NCBI GenBank assembly: GCA_963681505.1
Contig: OY811976.1
Coordinates: 9,527,999-9,591,998, forward strand
Direction of reading: 5' to 3'
DNA: 64,000 bases
Origin: Eunapius fragilis
Lineage: Eukaryota; Porifera; Demospongiae; Spongillida; Spongillidae
Shown here: positions 46,534-63,338 of the stretch, piece by piece
Layout: the number at the start of each line of letters is the position of its first letter
How positions within the stretch are numbered: position 1 is the stretch's first letter
Notes under the pieces: generated by a model
What the model saw: only the letters and a program-made list of their open reading frames with translations
Databases searched by the model: none
What the model was told of the DNA's origin: nothing
Made by a program: the position numbers and the translations under genes

Positions 46534-46590
46534 ATTATCGTCCACTATGGCAATGAAGAAATGAGAAATCCTGTGCAGCTGTCATTATAG
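46534..46590 (+). CDS. Candidate terminal exon, copy 2 (unknown protein)
   Basis: The acceptor is AAATAG. It encodes the same 18-residue peptide and TAG stop as 42557-42613. Protein identity is unknown. Confidence 0.35.
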   Translation: MIVHYGNEEMRNPVQLSL

Positions 46591-48059
46591 GAACGTTTTC
46601 ATTGTGAAACTGTACCTCCATTCTTATTGCCTTGCTAACACACTTATTTATACATTTGTATGGTTATTGATTATAGTTGTTATTGATATCTTAAAGGCAC
46701 ACCTACTGATAAGTTACAGTGCCGTAGAGGCATGACACAGGCAGAACTTTTCTGGCACCCTCAGCGACTCTGTTGTCATATCAGAACAGCCTTCGGGGTT
46801 GTGGCACATACCAACTAACAACTGTACCACTAAGAATTAACTACACTCCAATCCATATCTGGTGTTGGCTGTAGGGGGTGGGGCACACAACTGTACATGT
46901 GTTACTGAAAATCTATTTCAACCATGGACAGTGAATGGTTTCACCTACTGTGGGACATTCTCTGATGTTTAGGCAGCATAGGTCATGTGGTATGGAGGGG
47001 GGGGGGGGGGGGGGGGGGTTGAGGTGCATGCCAACTGACCTTTGTGTAACCTACAATTGCTATTACCTGACTCCAGCAATGGACAAAAAGACAGTTAATA
47101 TTTCCCCCTACCGTGCAGGAACATGGATAGAACACTCTCTGATGCAATTTAATTATGCTGGGGAGGGGGGGGGGGGGGGGGGTGCATGCCACCTGACACT
47201 TGTGTAATTGCTATTAGCTGCATGCTGACTCAAGTGATGGACAATTAATATTTCCCCTTAGTCAGGAACATGGATAGAACAGTCTCGGATGGTTAGATAG
47301 CATGGCAATATATGGATGAGGAGGTGGGTTGGGTGGGGGGCGGGGGGGTTCATGCCAACGAACATTTGTGTAACTTTAAATTGCAATTACCTGCAATGTC
47401 TCTGAGTAGTGGTTCACTGTTCATTTCTAGAGGCAGGTAATAGCAATTTTATGTACACAAGGCATGTACCCCTCCCCCCTCCTCTTCCGGTATATATTGC
47501 CATTCTATCTAAATATCAGAGGCTGTTCCTGGAAAATTGCACTGTTCATTGCTAGTCAGTTTAAGTTACATAAAAGTCAGTTACATGTACCCCCGCCCCC
47601 TCCCCTCCCCTGCCACATATTGCCATGCTTCCATATGAATTGGTGGAAATGTTTAGGTAGCATGGCAATATGCATTAGGGGAGGAGGGGTGTGGGGGGTA
47701 CATGCCTTGTGTAACTTAAAATTGCTATTACCTGACAATGGACAGTGAATAATCTGACATGGATAATATAGCATGCATACATGTATTGGGGGGGGGACTC
47801 CTGGGTGTGGGTGTGGGTGGGGGTGGGGGTGTGGATGTATTTGCTAAAGGGGCAGTGTGTCAGGGATCAGGGGTTAAGCATCATACGCATAAGCTCAATC
47901 ACTATCTATAGCCCTAATTAATAAATCTAAATAACTGGGGGAGTGTAATTTACTGCCACACCTCTCACTATAACACGCCACTATTTTGCGAGGGGGCGAA
48001 GAGGAGGGGCTTAAAACACTCATGCTTTGGGCGTGGCTACCTCGTAAAAGCGGAGGAGC

Positions 48060-48252
48060 TATACAGGGGCGGATACAAATTGGGGGGTTGAAACCCACGA
48101 TACGAAAAGCGGGGGGGGGGGGGGGTTCTGTACGCTTTAGGCCCGATACGAAAAGGGGGAGGGGGGGTTGCTGTACACTTCAGAATGTGGGGGGAGGCTG
48201 CTTAGCGAAGATGAGGGAGTTACCTTCTATGAAAGGGGGGGTTGCAACCCCC

Positions 48253-48283
<31 letters not shown>

Positions 48284-48700
48284 GCCTGGAGCGACAGGGC
48301 GTAGTGTAATCGGGGACATAAATTATGCACTAATGGCGCCCCCCAACTCTTGCGTTGCGCTATTCGTACCAGAGGCGGATACAGTTCGCGAATAGTAGGT
48401 GGGGAGGGGGGGGGGGGGGGGGGGGGGAGGGGGGAGGAAGGTGCTGTCTGCTTCTGGCCCGATACAAAATGCGTTCATGGGTTCGATCGCGCTGGGGCGA
48501 CAATTAATAACCTCTCTTCTATTTTGGCCACCCCTTAAACCCCCCTCGCTACGCCACTGCCCCAAGCAGCCGCTCATTACAGTTATCAATTCACGTGTTC
48601 GTTGCGTTCGCGATCGCTTATTGTTCATAACATCATCGATCGTGACTTACAGTTACCGGGGACGAAACTCAGTTGCCCACCCCCTGTATCCGCACCTGCC
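48060..48700. mobile_element. Nested poly-G elements with GGCGGATAC-type ends
   Basis: 'acaggggcggatacaaatt' at 48064, 'ccagaggcggatacagtt' at 48370 and inverse ends 'gctacgccactgccc' (48548) and 'ctgtatccgcacctgccactg' (48683) mark at least two nested elements with poly-G (48113-48125, 48405-48435) and poly-C (48256-48284) near their tips. They are related in style to the CAGGGGCGGATCCAGG family. Exact pairing of ends is uncertain. Confidence 0.45.
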
Positions 48701-49782
48701 ACTGTCTCTGTTACGGTACCTTAAGGGCCTGCAGGGCCCTGCCAACCGAGGTCGGCTTAACAGTAACGCTCACCCCCGCAGTAAAGTTTGCCTCTTGCAG
48801 ATACATATATATGATCTCTGTCTCTTGCATCTATTTATCTTTCGATCTCACACTTGTATAGAGTTCTTCAGCCAAACGTAGCTTTAGAAAGTAGCTGACA
48901 TGCATTCACAACGTCCGGCCTTGTCGATCGGCTTTATACAGTAGGGTACTAACAGTCATTATACACATGACACAGCAAAGTGCGCTCGTGTTCGCTAACA
49001 TACTGCCATACTGCACGGTCACTAACCACATAGCTTTGGTGTTTAGATCCAGCGCCAGTCGAGAATGTACGTCGTTATAAGTATGTTAGTTTATGGTGTA
49101 CGCACAAGCTCCACTTAAATTAAAAAAAACCCAAGTTATAACTACATGCATCCACGTAGGCCTACCAGAGACAGAATGCGTTCGCTTGCAAAACTGGTAC
49201 AATAACATATCCCTTAGTTCATACCGCACACCCATCTTGCGAGTACGGAACTATGCCAGATAAGGCTATGGTGTTTATGAAGACTATTAGGCTAGGCACG
49301 GTCGGCTCTACGAAGCACCGATAATTAGCTCATGTGACGTCGGATGACAATTAATAATTTCATATATTTGTCCCAGATTTTGAAGTGCGGTTCATAAAAG
49401 TGCCTAGGGAATGTTGTGTGTAAGGGTCTAAAATACACCACTTGCTCCTACTAATGACTCAGTAGTTCAGCCTTCATATTCCAGGACGTAGACTTGAGAT
49501 TTATGGCGGAGTGATAGGAAAAAAAGTTGAAGAAACATGACAATATCATGTTTCACGTACAAATGTACGTAGTAGCACAAAAATGCGTATGGAATTAGTA
49601 GTGAACACTTTTCTACAGAGACCAGAATATAGAAAAGATGATTCATCAGTATCCCTATCATAAACCGTTACGTAATGTTGTATTGTAGCTAATGTACAAG
49701 AACCGTGAGTGTTTTTACACATCTCTCCATACACTTCCCGTTCAATTAATTTTTATCGCGTGACGCGGGTATTCAATTATTC
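48701..49782. other. Right interior of the 10.2-kb element, no gene recognised
   Basis: About 1.1 kb without long ORFs, microsatellites or similarity to other parts of the window. Confidence 0.4.
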
Positions 49783-50924
49783 ATGTCCGCTATTGCTGGA
49801 CATGATCCCACTATGCCAAATGTCTCTGAGCACTAGCATAATTGAGCATCACGATTTCTATGCAAAATGCAATAGTTTTAAACTTACTGGGCCTTTGCCC
49901 CAGACGACATTTACTCCATGCATGCTAAGGAGTTGGTGAAACCCCATTTTGCTGATTCCTGGATGGCACCATTGACCTCACTCAGTAAAAATCACTCATC
50001 TCAATTGCAACTACGTCCTAACCTCCTCCCCAGTCTCATTTCCCTCCTCCCCTCTCCTTCCCATTCCTCAACACCCTACCTTTCTGGACATCACCACAGC
50101 AGGCACAGAGAAGGCCAGGGATAGAGGAAACACTATCCCAAAGAGGACCATGGTTACATAGGACAGCCACATGTAGCTGGTGGGTGTGTAGTGTAGGTTA
50201 GACTGGTTGAAGAAAGGTGAGCCCTGGGAGGGTGAGAGGGATGACCAGGTGAGGGTTAAGGGTGATAAGCATCATGGTGATGATGTCACAATGAGGAGGG
50301 CAACTAGTATGGTCATGAATAGCTTTCCAATCATTCTTGCAATTATTAACATGATGCAAGACAACAAGACAGAGGCTAACACATTCCAATATTATGATGT
50401 AAACAGAACATCTTCAGTAAAGTAAATTTAACAATCACCCAAATTGTACATCACTGCACCAGGGGGAGGGTACATCTGAGAGGTCTGTGGTACTGCTGTC
50501 TGCATCTGAGGTGCTTGCATCTGCCATGGCGCTTGTTGTCCTCCCATCACCTTCATCGGCTGTCCCATCGTCATCTGCCCGCCCTGCTGTCCCGCAATCA
50601 TTTGTCCGCCCTGAGAGCTCGCCGACATCATCGGCTGTCCTGGATATCCGATCAATCCCTGGAGGGAAACGAACGGAGTGGCTGGTTGACCGTGTCCTAC
50701 GTGAGACATAGTTACTGTCGCGGAGTCACTTTGCTGCACTGAGCCAGCGGATGCCGTGGACATCGTGATGCTTTCGTACGCTCAATCCGCTCAATTCCAT
50801 AGCGTCACGCATACATGTAATTTATAACATTCCCCGCCCCCCAAACTAACGTATACGGTATATCGCACCCGCGTATTACGGAAAATAATTATATTCAACT
50901 GGAGAAAGAGTAAACTGTTAGTAC

Positions 50925-50985
50925 AGTGCTTTTAGCCAAACCTCCGGGTCGCTAACACATAGCGGCAGTGACCCGGTGGTTTGGC
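50925..50985. repeat. Imperfect hairpin in the dispanin head-to-head spacer (copy 2)
   Basis: Counterpart of 31415-31485, with the same stem (TTAGCCAAACC...CCGGGTCGCT / AGTGACCCGG...GGTTTGGCTAAG), in the spacer between E(-) and P7(+). Confidence 0.75.
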
Positions 50986-51069
50986 TAAGAACACTCTTTC
51001 TCATTTGAAATAATTATTTTTAATTCGTTATACGCGGGTACGCCGCTGTTTTCCATATACGTGAGCCGC

Positions 51070-51300
51070 TACTGTAGCTATCGCAGGTCGGCCGATCTCT
51101 AGCTGCCATCGACTATAATCTCACAGCCGGCCAACTGTCAAAAAAAAAAAAAAATGCAGCCAACACGTTGAGCTAAGAGGACTTTACGAAGAGTAAAATA
51201 TGAAGCTATTGAGTCACTCATAGCTCTGCTTTTTGGACAGGATTCTTATCTTTGGTTCGATAATTGGCCCATTTTGCCAGCTCCACTATCACTGTAAGAA
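51070..51300 (+). pseudogene. Dispanin P7: remnant of exon 1 and TM2 exon
   Basis: 51105-51140 resembles exon 1 (ATAATCTCACAGCCGGCCAA) and is followed by an A-run of about 14. 51229-51300 matches the end of the P2 TM2 exon with an internal deletion (TGGTCATTG lost) and the CACTGTAAG donor. It is the paralogue of P6. Confidence 0.65.
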
Positions 51301-51734
51301 CTTTTAACATATAATTTCTGGTGGGAGAGTGCGGAAAGAGTATTGATACAACATACAAGTTTTTAAACATACCTTTACCAACTGATCATTACTATGCATC
51401 ATTGCATACACCCCAGCCCTGCAATTCATAAAGCTAGCTACTGAGTTCAGGCTTGCTTGAGGGTGGCCCAGACCAAGGGTGTGGAGTGAATCACATATTT
51501 TTAAATGCACCTTACTCTTCATTTACTGCAGGATTCGGTTTAAGAATGAGTTGTATTATATTAATGGTAGACAAGCTAAACAAGGTAGCAGGAACTAAGT
51601 AATTGTGCTAGGACTGTAACTTGTGATCCATCTGTTGCTGCTGTGGGACCATGTTGTGTCTGTAGCTACATCCTGCTGCCATTCCAATTAGTGATTAACA
51701 GCATTCCTTTTACCATTAATTCACACTCCCTCTT
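51301..51734. other. Tail-to-tail spacer between P7 and H
   Basis: 51520-51734 matches 32340-32590 next to G and, more weakly, 23990-24250 next to F. The part 51304-51520 is unclassified. Confidence 0.45.
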
Positions 51735-52415
51735 ATGATGTAATCTACAACACTGGCTGTAAAAGCCAACACCTGCACCGCTTCAAAGACAGTTGATACA
51801 TCATGAATGCTGCCTTTGTGAATAATTCCACTTGAGTGGTCAGAGGGAGGACAATGGGTGGGAGGGAGGAAAGAGGAGGAGGAGGGTGGGAGGCAAGGGG
51901 TGAAGGAGGGAGAAGTGGGTATGTGTATGTACTGAAAAGAGGTGGGGCGAAGGAGAAGACAATGGAGGGGGAAGGTGAAGAAGGAAAGTGAGAAAGGGGA
52001 GGAGGGGATTCATTCCAACCCCATACCATAACAACTCAACATACTACCCCCTCTCCCTCTCCCAAGTAATTTTAACGTGCACCAGTGGGACGGGGGAGGG
52101 GTAGGGGAGCCACACCTAATCCCTAACTAAGCCACACCTCCCCAGCTGTACCCTCCCCCAAATGCAAATAACGGAAAAGGTGGTGTGGTTAGCATACAGA
52201 ATGGTTTATAGAACTGTTGTCATGGTGATGGTTATACCTAGGTGTTTTGTACATCATAATATTGGAATGTGTAGTTTCCTATCTTGTTGTACAATAAAAG
52301 CTAATGACATACCTAAACCACACCCTAGAGGTAAATCAAATTCACACACAAGCATATGCCCACATCCTGATTACATCAATGCTTGATGAGGGAGCAAGTG
52401 CGCATAGGTGAAGCA

Positions 52416-52450
<35 letters not shown>

Positions 52451-52650
52451 CCTATCAAATCACTCAATGCAATTATACCCTCCTCCCCAGTCTCACTTTC
52501 CTCCTCCCCACCCTCTACCTTCCAGACAGCAGGCACCAGAAACAGAGGACATACTAACCCAAAAAGGACCTTGGTTACAAGGGACAGCTAGTGGGGTGTG
52601 ACTGTGTTTTTTTAGGTTAGGGTTAGGCTGATCAGTTGAAGAATAGTGAG
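51735..52650 (-). pseudogene. Dispanin H: heavily degraded Q/G/M-type dispanin
   Basis: 51745-51836 is a shortened TM2 exon (the 'actggctgtaaaagccaac' block corresponds to AFxAS) and 52505-52640 is a degraded TM1 exon related to that of G ('aaaaaggacc(t/a)tggttac'). Between them lie purine-rich sequence (51845-52010) and a (TG)n tract (52418-52449). No exon 1 or usable reading frame remains. Confidence 0.6.
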
Positions 52651-52867
52651 CAAGTGCTGCAGGGACCAGGAGAAGGTTATAAGGATGAGTGCAATGAATG
52701 CAATGAAAGAACTCTATTAGTAACCTATAGCAACCCTGGTAGCCCTAAATGTAGAAATAATGCATGTGGTTGTGAGCTACCTAATGATATTGGCAACATC
52801 AACCTAGCAATCATGATGCACGGGTGTTTAATAGACCTCTGTGCTCCCTCTCTCCCCCTGTTTTTTA

Positions 52868-52940
52868 CGTACATACATACATACATACATACATACATAC
52901 GTACGTACGTACGTACGTACGTACGTACGTACGTACGTAC

Positions 52941-52971
<31 letters not shown>

Positions 52972-53132
52972 CATACATACATACATACATACATACATAC
53001 ATACATACATACATACATACATACATACATACATACATACATACATACATACATACATACATACATACATACATACATACATACATACATACATACATAC
53101 ATACATACATACATACATACATACATACATAC
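52868..53132. repeat. (ATAC)n / (ACGT)n tetranucleotide tract
   Basis: About 265 bp of (ACAT)n with a (GTAC)n block at 52900-52940. It directly abuts the copied MITE M/family X segment. Confidence 0.97.
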
Positions 53133-54265
53133 ACAAGTAATAAAAACATTCTCTACACGAGAAGGTTGGTGGTATATAGGAATCAAAGGTGATGGTGATG
53201 TAAAAAGCAAGGGAACAAGGCTTCTGATTGAAAAGGAAAAATGAAATAGACCTATATTAGCAGCATGTTGTCATATTTAAATGTGCGTGCTAATATAGGT
53301 CTATTTCATTTTTCCTTTTTCAATCAGAAGCCTTGTTCCCTAAGTTCACGCTATAATCAGATAAACCATGCACCACAATACATGACCAAATTGACGTAAG
53401 CAACTTTGGCGTTATACACACATTTCAAACAGCGCATATTACTATAAAACGGAGAGACGCAGTATCTCTACCGCTGTAACTAAACTATTCCTTCCATTTT
53501 AGCGATATATACCATGCATGCTCATAATTTATCGATCCAACATTTTAATATCGATGCCGTAACGTACCTTTGGTTGGTCGTTTTGTTGTTCCTTTCGGTA
53601 CCGCGCTTGACATACGCACGTTTGGCAGATCTGGCAGCTTATTCCCACTTTTAAATGCTCCTTGAGATTGTATGGTAAAACCATCGAATTTGATAACGCT
53701 GGTTATATTATACTGGTGCGTCATGAACATTGCGATAGCTGATGTAATGTGCTATTTGTAGATCAACACCAAATAAGGTACAACTAGCTTCAGCTAATTG
53801 CCCGATCGGTTAGGCGTCTAACAGATACCTGAAGATAACATGCGGACACATCCTGAAGGGATTGGTACACATAGCGTGCTTTAAAAGAAAAAGAAGAAGA
53901 AGAAGAAGAAGAGGAGGAGGAGGAGGAGGAGGAGGAGGAGGAGGAGGAGGAGGAGGAGGTGGAGGAGGAGGAGGAGGAGGAGGAGGAGGAGGAGAAGAAG
54001 AAGAAAAGAAGAAGACGAAGACGAAGACGACGGAGGAGAAATTTTAGGTGGGACTGGGTACGGACGATGGGGACGAGTATTTTTGTTCACAGTCTTATGA
54101 CACACATATAACGCAGAACTGTTCTCCTTTTTGATATTGCTCGATTGCCACTAAAAGCGAAGTGACCCGACTCTTGGTTGTCCCGCTAGACGCGAGTGAC
54201 GTTTTTTTAATGACATTCATGATACTGCAGGATTCCTATATGGAACCTACTCGCGTAGGTTCCGA
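53133..54265 (-). repeat. Duplicate of the 19.5-20.9 kb segment (MITE M copy 3 plus family X copy 3)
   Basis: 53133-53340 equals the left two-thirds of MITE M copy 2. Then a deletion (equivalent to about 19708-20027) joins to family X sequence through 54265. Differences include a large (GGA)n/(GAA)n expansion at 53886-54020 and small indels in the possible exon (53730-53545). Both ends are embedded in ATAC-type tetranucleotide repeats. Confidence 0.8.
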
Positions 54266-54301
54266 TACATACATTCATACATTCATACATTCATACATAC
54301 A

Positions 54302-54332
<31 letters not shown>

Positions 54333-54519
54333 CATACATACATACATACATACATACATACATACATACATACATACATACATACATACATACATACATA
54401 CATACATACATGACACGCGCACACGCGCACACAGACACGCGCACACGCACACACACACGCACGCACACACACACACACACGCACACACACACACACACAC
54501 ACGCACACACACACACACA

Positions 54520-54607
<88 letters not shown>

Positions 54608-54620
54608 CGGTCCTCACACA
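54266..54620. repeat. (ATAC)n followed by (AC)n tract
   Basis: Tetranucleotide repeat to about 54411, then AC-rich DNA with CG interruptions and pure (CA)n to about 54600, ending just before the dispanin P5 exon. Confidence 0.97.
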
Positions 54621-54664
54621 CGCACACACGGTCCTGAACCTGCCCTTGCATTTAAAAACCCCAG

Positions 54665-54910
54665 GCTCGGAACCGAAAGGCATCCAATGATTACTACAGC
54701 ATGCAGAAGTATTCAGCGATAGCTGTCGTACTCTCTTTCTGCAACATTGTTTGGACTAGACTCTCAACGTTACTCGTCATTGGTCTGACAGCCGGCTTTT
54801 ATTGCCAATCTGAAAAAAGTTTCACATATCCAGAAATGAGCGGTCAAAGGGAAAAGCTAATTAATTCGCGGTTTGCGAATCAGCGAATATTCCCGTATAT
54901 TATCCCATAG
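54665..54910 (+). pseudogene. Dispanin P5: orphan TM2 exon
   Basis: After a CCCCAG acceptor, the frame runs 81 codons to TAG: ARNRKASNDYYSMQKYSAIA, then VVLSFCNIVWTRLSTLLVIG, then a longer polar tail than in P1-P3. It matches the CD225 loop and TM2 of the plus-strand subfamily. Its first two exons are not found upstream, where microsatellites and the copied 19.5-20.9 kb segment now lie. They may have been displaced, so a functional gene with a very long intron is not excluded. Confidence 0.65.
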
Positions 54911-55459
54911 AAATGTATGGGGTCCTTCAATACCAAGCACACCAGATTTTTCTCAGCGTTTGCCAAAACAAATTGTTTGTATACTACATTTGCCATGATT
55001 TTTAGTGGGGTCGCCGTATTTTTCCTATTTAAGGTTAGGCTTCCCTAGGATTGTCATAACATTGTCCTCAATGTACAGGTAGTCAATGGGAGCGTTTCTC
55101 ATTACAATATTCCACGACCATTTGTGTCAACACCTTAACGATTTCCTATTTTGCCAAGAGAGAAACACATAGTTAGTACATCGAAGAACTATATTATGCA
55201 TTGAAAACTAGGTCTTCCAATTTAAAAATCGGCTTCCATAATTGGAAGAAGTATTCCATATTGAATCAGTATGTTGTCTCCGTCTCGTGCCCTCACAATT
55301 GTACGTACGTCGCAACAGCAGTTGACATAGAGCAAATGACACAGAGACCAATACAGAGACCGATTTGGGACCGGAAGTCGACACAGAGACCGATTTGGGC
55401 GTAATCCCACCAGAAGTCGGATACTAGTAACGTACGGCAGGCAGGCAAGCTGGGAATGA
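54911..55459. other. No gene; contains a short direct repeat
   Basis: The words 'acacagagaccgatttggg' and 'accggaagtcgacacagagac' recur within 55330-55430 and again at 56097-56130. No coding signal. Confidence 0.4.
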
Positions 55460-55879
55460 TAAATGGTGTCTCATTCCATCGTAACGATGGGGAAATTGAC
55501 ATCTTCGTAGCAACGCGAGGCTGCTAAATTTTGCCTTTAGCCTGCGACGTGCACGTAAGTATTAGTTCAGCGCCACACTCGGATCACGTGCCATCCCCCT
55601 GATAATTATCGCGCAACATCACAGTTATAAATTCAAAGCTTCTGGGGGCCCCTATGGGGGGAGCATACAACGCTCCACACAAGGAGTTGCGAGGAGCGTT
55701 GTACCAGAAGCATTGAATCTCCATTCGTTGTAACTATGTCGGGGGATGGCACGTGATCCAAGTGTGGAGTTGAGCTAATACGTACGCACGTGTACGTCGC
55801 AGGCTAAAGGCAAAATTTAGCAGCCTCGGGTTGATACGACGATGTCAATTTCCGATCGATGGAATGAGACACTATTTAT
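55460..55879. mobile_element. Foldback element of about 420 bp
   Basis: AAATGGTGTCTCATTCCATCG at the left is inverted at the right (CGATGGAATGAGACACTATTT). The arms of about 190 bp include 'gctgctaaattttgcctttagcctgcgacgt', 'ggatcacgtgccatcccc' and 'gcttctgg', around a centre near 55670-55690. Arm similarity is high but imperfect. Non-coding. Confidence 0.8.
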
Positions 55880-56179
55880 AATTTCATTAAGTTAATACTT
55901 ATGTACGTCTAGTTAGTCTCGCAAGCCAGGACGTACGGGCTACGGAGGACTGGGGCCCTCGTCCCAGTCCTGCTTACGTCGAACGTACAATAACTAAGTA
56001 CGTTAATTAGGCTTGCAGCAGGGCGATGTCAACTTTACGCAATATGACGTAACCATATGACATACTTATATGACAGTTCGGTTTGGGCGTTGCCCTGGAC
56101 CGGAAGTCGACACAGAGACAGATTTAGGCGTGGCCACACCATACATAGGATACTAGTAATGCACAGCAGGAAGGCAAGC
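55880..56179. other. No recognisable feature
   Basis: Spacer of 300 bases between the foldback element and the large inverted repeat, with only the short direct repeat shared with 55.3 kb. Confidence 0.35.
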
Positions 56180-60890
<4,711 letters not shown>

Positions 60891-61076
60891 TTGTAATGGA
60901 CGCTATAAGCAAGGACCATGTAGCAGAGATTATGTGACACCAGCAGGTAGTAGAGACTATGAAACATTGGTATGTACTGAAGGCGATGATACACAAGCAT
61001 GTAATAAGACACAAGCATGTTGTTGGAGACTGAGATAAAACCATGTAGCAGAGGTTATGACACACAAGCATGTATG

Positions 61077-61165
<89 letters not shown>

Positions 61166-61330
61166 TGTGGAGGGGTTACATATATCTGCAAGTGGGTGTA
61201 ACATGCAGAAGAAATAAAAAACGGAGAGATATGGTGGTTGGTTAAGACATCTGTGCGTACAGAGCATAAACTTTTCAGCCCAGCTGTAATTTTAACTCGA
61301 CCCCGCCTCCCCCATGCATCGTTTCTCATG
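60891..61330. repeat. Degenerate minisatellite and (GT)n tract
   Basis: Units related to 'gaggctatgagacacaagcatgta' to 61075, then (GT)n at 61079-61170, then a flank shared with 58770-58870 ('gcagagcataaa', 'cccgcctcccc'). Confidence 0.7.
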
Positions 61331-62051
61331 GATCTGTTATAGCATTGTACGTCGATAAATGGGCACGCAAGGAGTGCACTGAACCGACAGGCACACGATT
61401 TCTATAAAATGATGTTATGTGCGCGCGTATTCACTACTGCTATAGGCTAGTACATACCGTGTTGCGTAAGGCGATGGCAGCTGGCAGCTGAATCCGGCCA
61501 CGCATTTCGATCGCTTAGCGAATTCCGTTCGCTATAGAAGTAAAAAAAAGAACCAGACTGACGTTTGAAAAGCCGTAGATAAGGGGGAGCCTTGGGGGGG
61601 GGGGGGGGGGGGGGGAGCGTGACATTTATTAAAAATGTATTGGCATAATTATAAAAAGTATAGACATCCTATAGGTCTCGTGAGCTAGCTCCCGCCATTC
61701 TTAATAATTTTATTGAATGGATTACGCAATGATAGACTTTTATGAATAAATTATGCGCGGTAGAAATTAATATTTTTGTCTTGAATTTATTTACGGAATG
61801 GTTAATGCCACAATTTTTTGAAGTACATATACGATAATCGGACCGATTTATAGTACATTATAGACTGGTTTAAAATTCAATTTGAAAAAAAAAGCAAGAT
61901 GACCGCCTATGTATGGGCCATTTCTGGATATGAGTTCTACCTACAACACCTACCGTAAGAACTTTACATGTACGTAATTACGCATTAAATTTATTTTATC
62001 TGCTCTCTCCTCCTCCTACTCCCTTTCACTCCATCTCTCCCACGCACACAT

Positions 62052-62104
<53 letters not shown>

Positions 62105-62480
62105 CTGTTGGCTTACTAAGTTATAGTTCATACATTCTGTGTGCATGCATGGTTTCAGAAGCGTGTGCACCAACTCATGTATGTATACATAGTTATTATT
62201 AGAAAAAGCCAGTAATTAAATTGTGGAACTTCAATTGTGTTGGGGCAAGCTGGAACTGGATAACTGGGTGACATTATAATATACCTATGGATGTATCCTT
62301 GGCAGTGTGGCATATAAATGTCTACACATTGCAGCATATTATCCCCCCATAAATAGGCTCCAAATCAATTGGTTGGTCCATTACAAGGGTAGTGCTAGAT
62401 AGTTTCTTTTTTAATTTTATATGATGCATAATTCCAGCTATACGATTTAATTGCTAAACTATTGTCACATACATTACAGC
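61331..62480. other. Non-coding stretch (1.15 kb)
   Basis: Holds a poly-G run at 61597-61614 and a (CA)n tract at 62055-62102. The remainder is AT-rich without coding signal or similarity elsewhere in the window. Confidence 0.45.
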
Positions 62481-63070
62481 CATGACCTCCCCCCCCCCCC
62501 CCCCTCCCCCCCCCCTGCGAAGCTGGTACCCTCCCCTGCAAATGCAATAAATGGACAAGGAGGTGTGGTTGGCATGATAGAACTGTCGTCATGGTGATGT
62601 TAAAATTTACTAGTTTCTTGAGGTGTTTTGTACATCATAATATTGGAATGTGTAGTTTCCTATCTTGTGTTACAATGAAAGCTAATGACATACCTAAACC
62701 ACACCCTAGATTCACACACGAGCATATGCTGTTTACATCTATGCTTTGACCCTGGCATAGTTCTCACAGGCCCACAATGTTTTCTGTATTGTCTGGAAAG
62801 TTAATCTGTACCTCAGCAATTTTGACATCACAAACACGCACACACACACACATACACACATGCACACACAGATGCTAGACCCATGCACACACACATGCAC
62901 ACACAGACGCTGGACCCATGTACACACACATGCACACACAGACGCTGGACCCATGCACACACAGACACTGGACCCATGCACACTTGCTTCCTCATCTAGG
63001 AGTTAGTGAATGCTACCAATATGCAATGTTGCAGAAGGCTATCCTTTATTCCATACTGTCCAAGCTCTGA
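62481..63070. repeat. Copy of dispanin-associated intron/flank with 'gctggaccca' minisatellite
   Basis: 62625-63070 is closely related to 24930-25425: shared 'gtacatcataatattggaatgtgtagtttccta', 'acctaaaccacaccctaga', the AC tract and the 'cagacgctggacccatg' units (four here), and 'tatcctttattccatactgtccaa'. The start is a poly-C run and 'aatgcaaataaatggacaagg' as at 52160. No dispanin exon remains. Confidence 0.65.
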
Positions 63071-63074
63071 CCTC

Positions 63075-63338
63075 TCATGTATGACTAGTGGTGCTGGTGG
63101 TGCCGGCAGGAGTGGTGGTGGGGGGCAGCGCTGGTGGTGAAGGCAGGAGTGCCGGCAGGGACAGCTCTGCGGGGTAGCGCTGCTGGTAGTGGTGGGGGCA
63201 GTGCTGCTGCTGGTGGTGGTGGCAGGAGCGGGGCTTCTGGAGGTGGCGGGGTGAAGGGGAGAGGAGTCGGAGGATGTATGTACTCTTCTCCTCTTCCAAC
63301 CCCTTGTTGGTGAATAACCCGCGAAGGTTGTCAGCCAT
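63075..63338 (-). CDS. Candidate N-terminal coding exon, unknown protein
   Basis: On the minus strand, ATG at 63338 opens MADNLRGLFTNKGLEEEKST, then a Pro/Ser/His/Gln-rich low-complexity run to the end of the frame. Another frame over the same low-complexity part reads Pro/Ala-rich. The first 25 residues look like ordinary coding sequence. I recognise no domain and cannot identify the next exon. It could equally be a GCC/CAC-rich repeat with a chance start. Confidence 0.35.
   Translation of the reverse strand: MADNLRGLFTNKGLEEEKSTYILRLLSPSPRHLQKPRSCHHHQQQHCPHHYQQRYPAELSLPALLPSPPALPPTTTPAGTTSTTSHT

Larger units (their letters stand above)
44400..48000 (+). repeat. Large direct repeat inside the 10.2-kb element, copy 2
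   Basis: Second copy of the unit described at 39780, with a different set of expansions: a long (TG)n at 46286-46443 where copy 1 has (GAT)n and TG, more units of the 'ggggttaagtaacatagc' minisatellite (45060-45500), and poly-G runs at 46997 and 47165. Several 'gcatgccacctgacacttgtgtaattgc' blocks follow in tandem (47020-47730). Confidence 0.6.

Noticed and set aside
46109..46545. Poly-His/Thr and poly-Cys/Val ORFs, also at 25.0-25.4, 40.2-40.8, 54.3-54.7, 56.3-56.7, 60.4-60.8 and 61.0-61.3 kb
   Set aside because: All arise from AC/GT dinucleotide repeats.
52824..53244. Long ORFs of YIHT or YVCM repeats
   Set aside because: Products of the (ATAC)n tetranucleotide tract on both strands.
62739..62981. 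Cys/Val-rich minus ORF with GSSVCV units
   Set aside because: Translation of AC-rich DNA with the 'gctggaccca' minisatellite.
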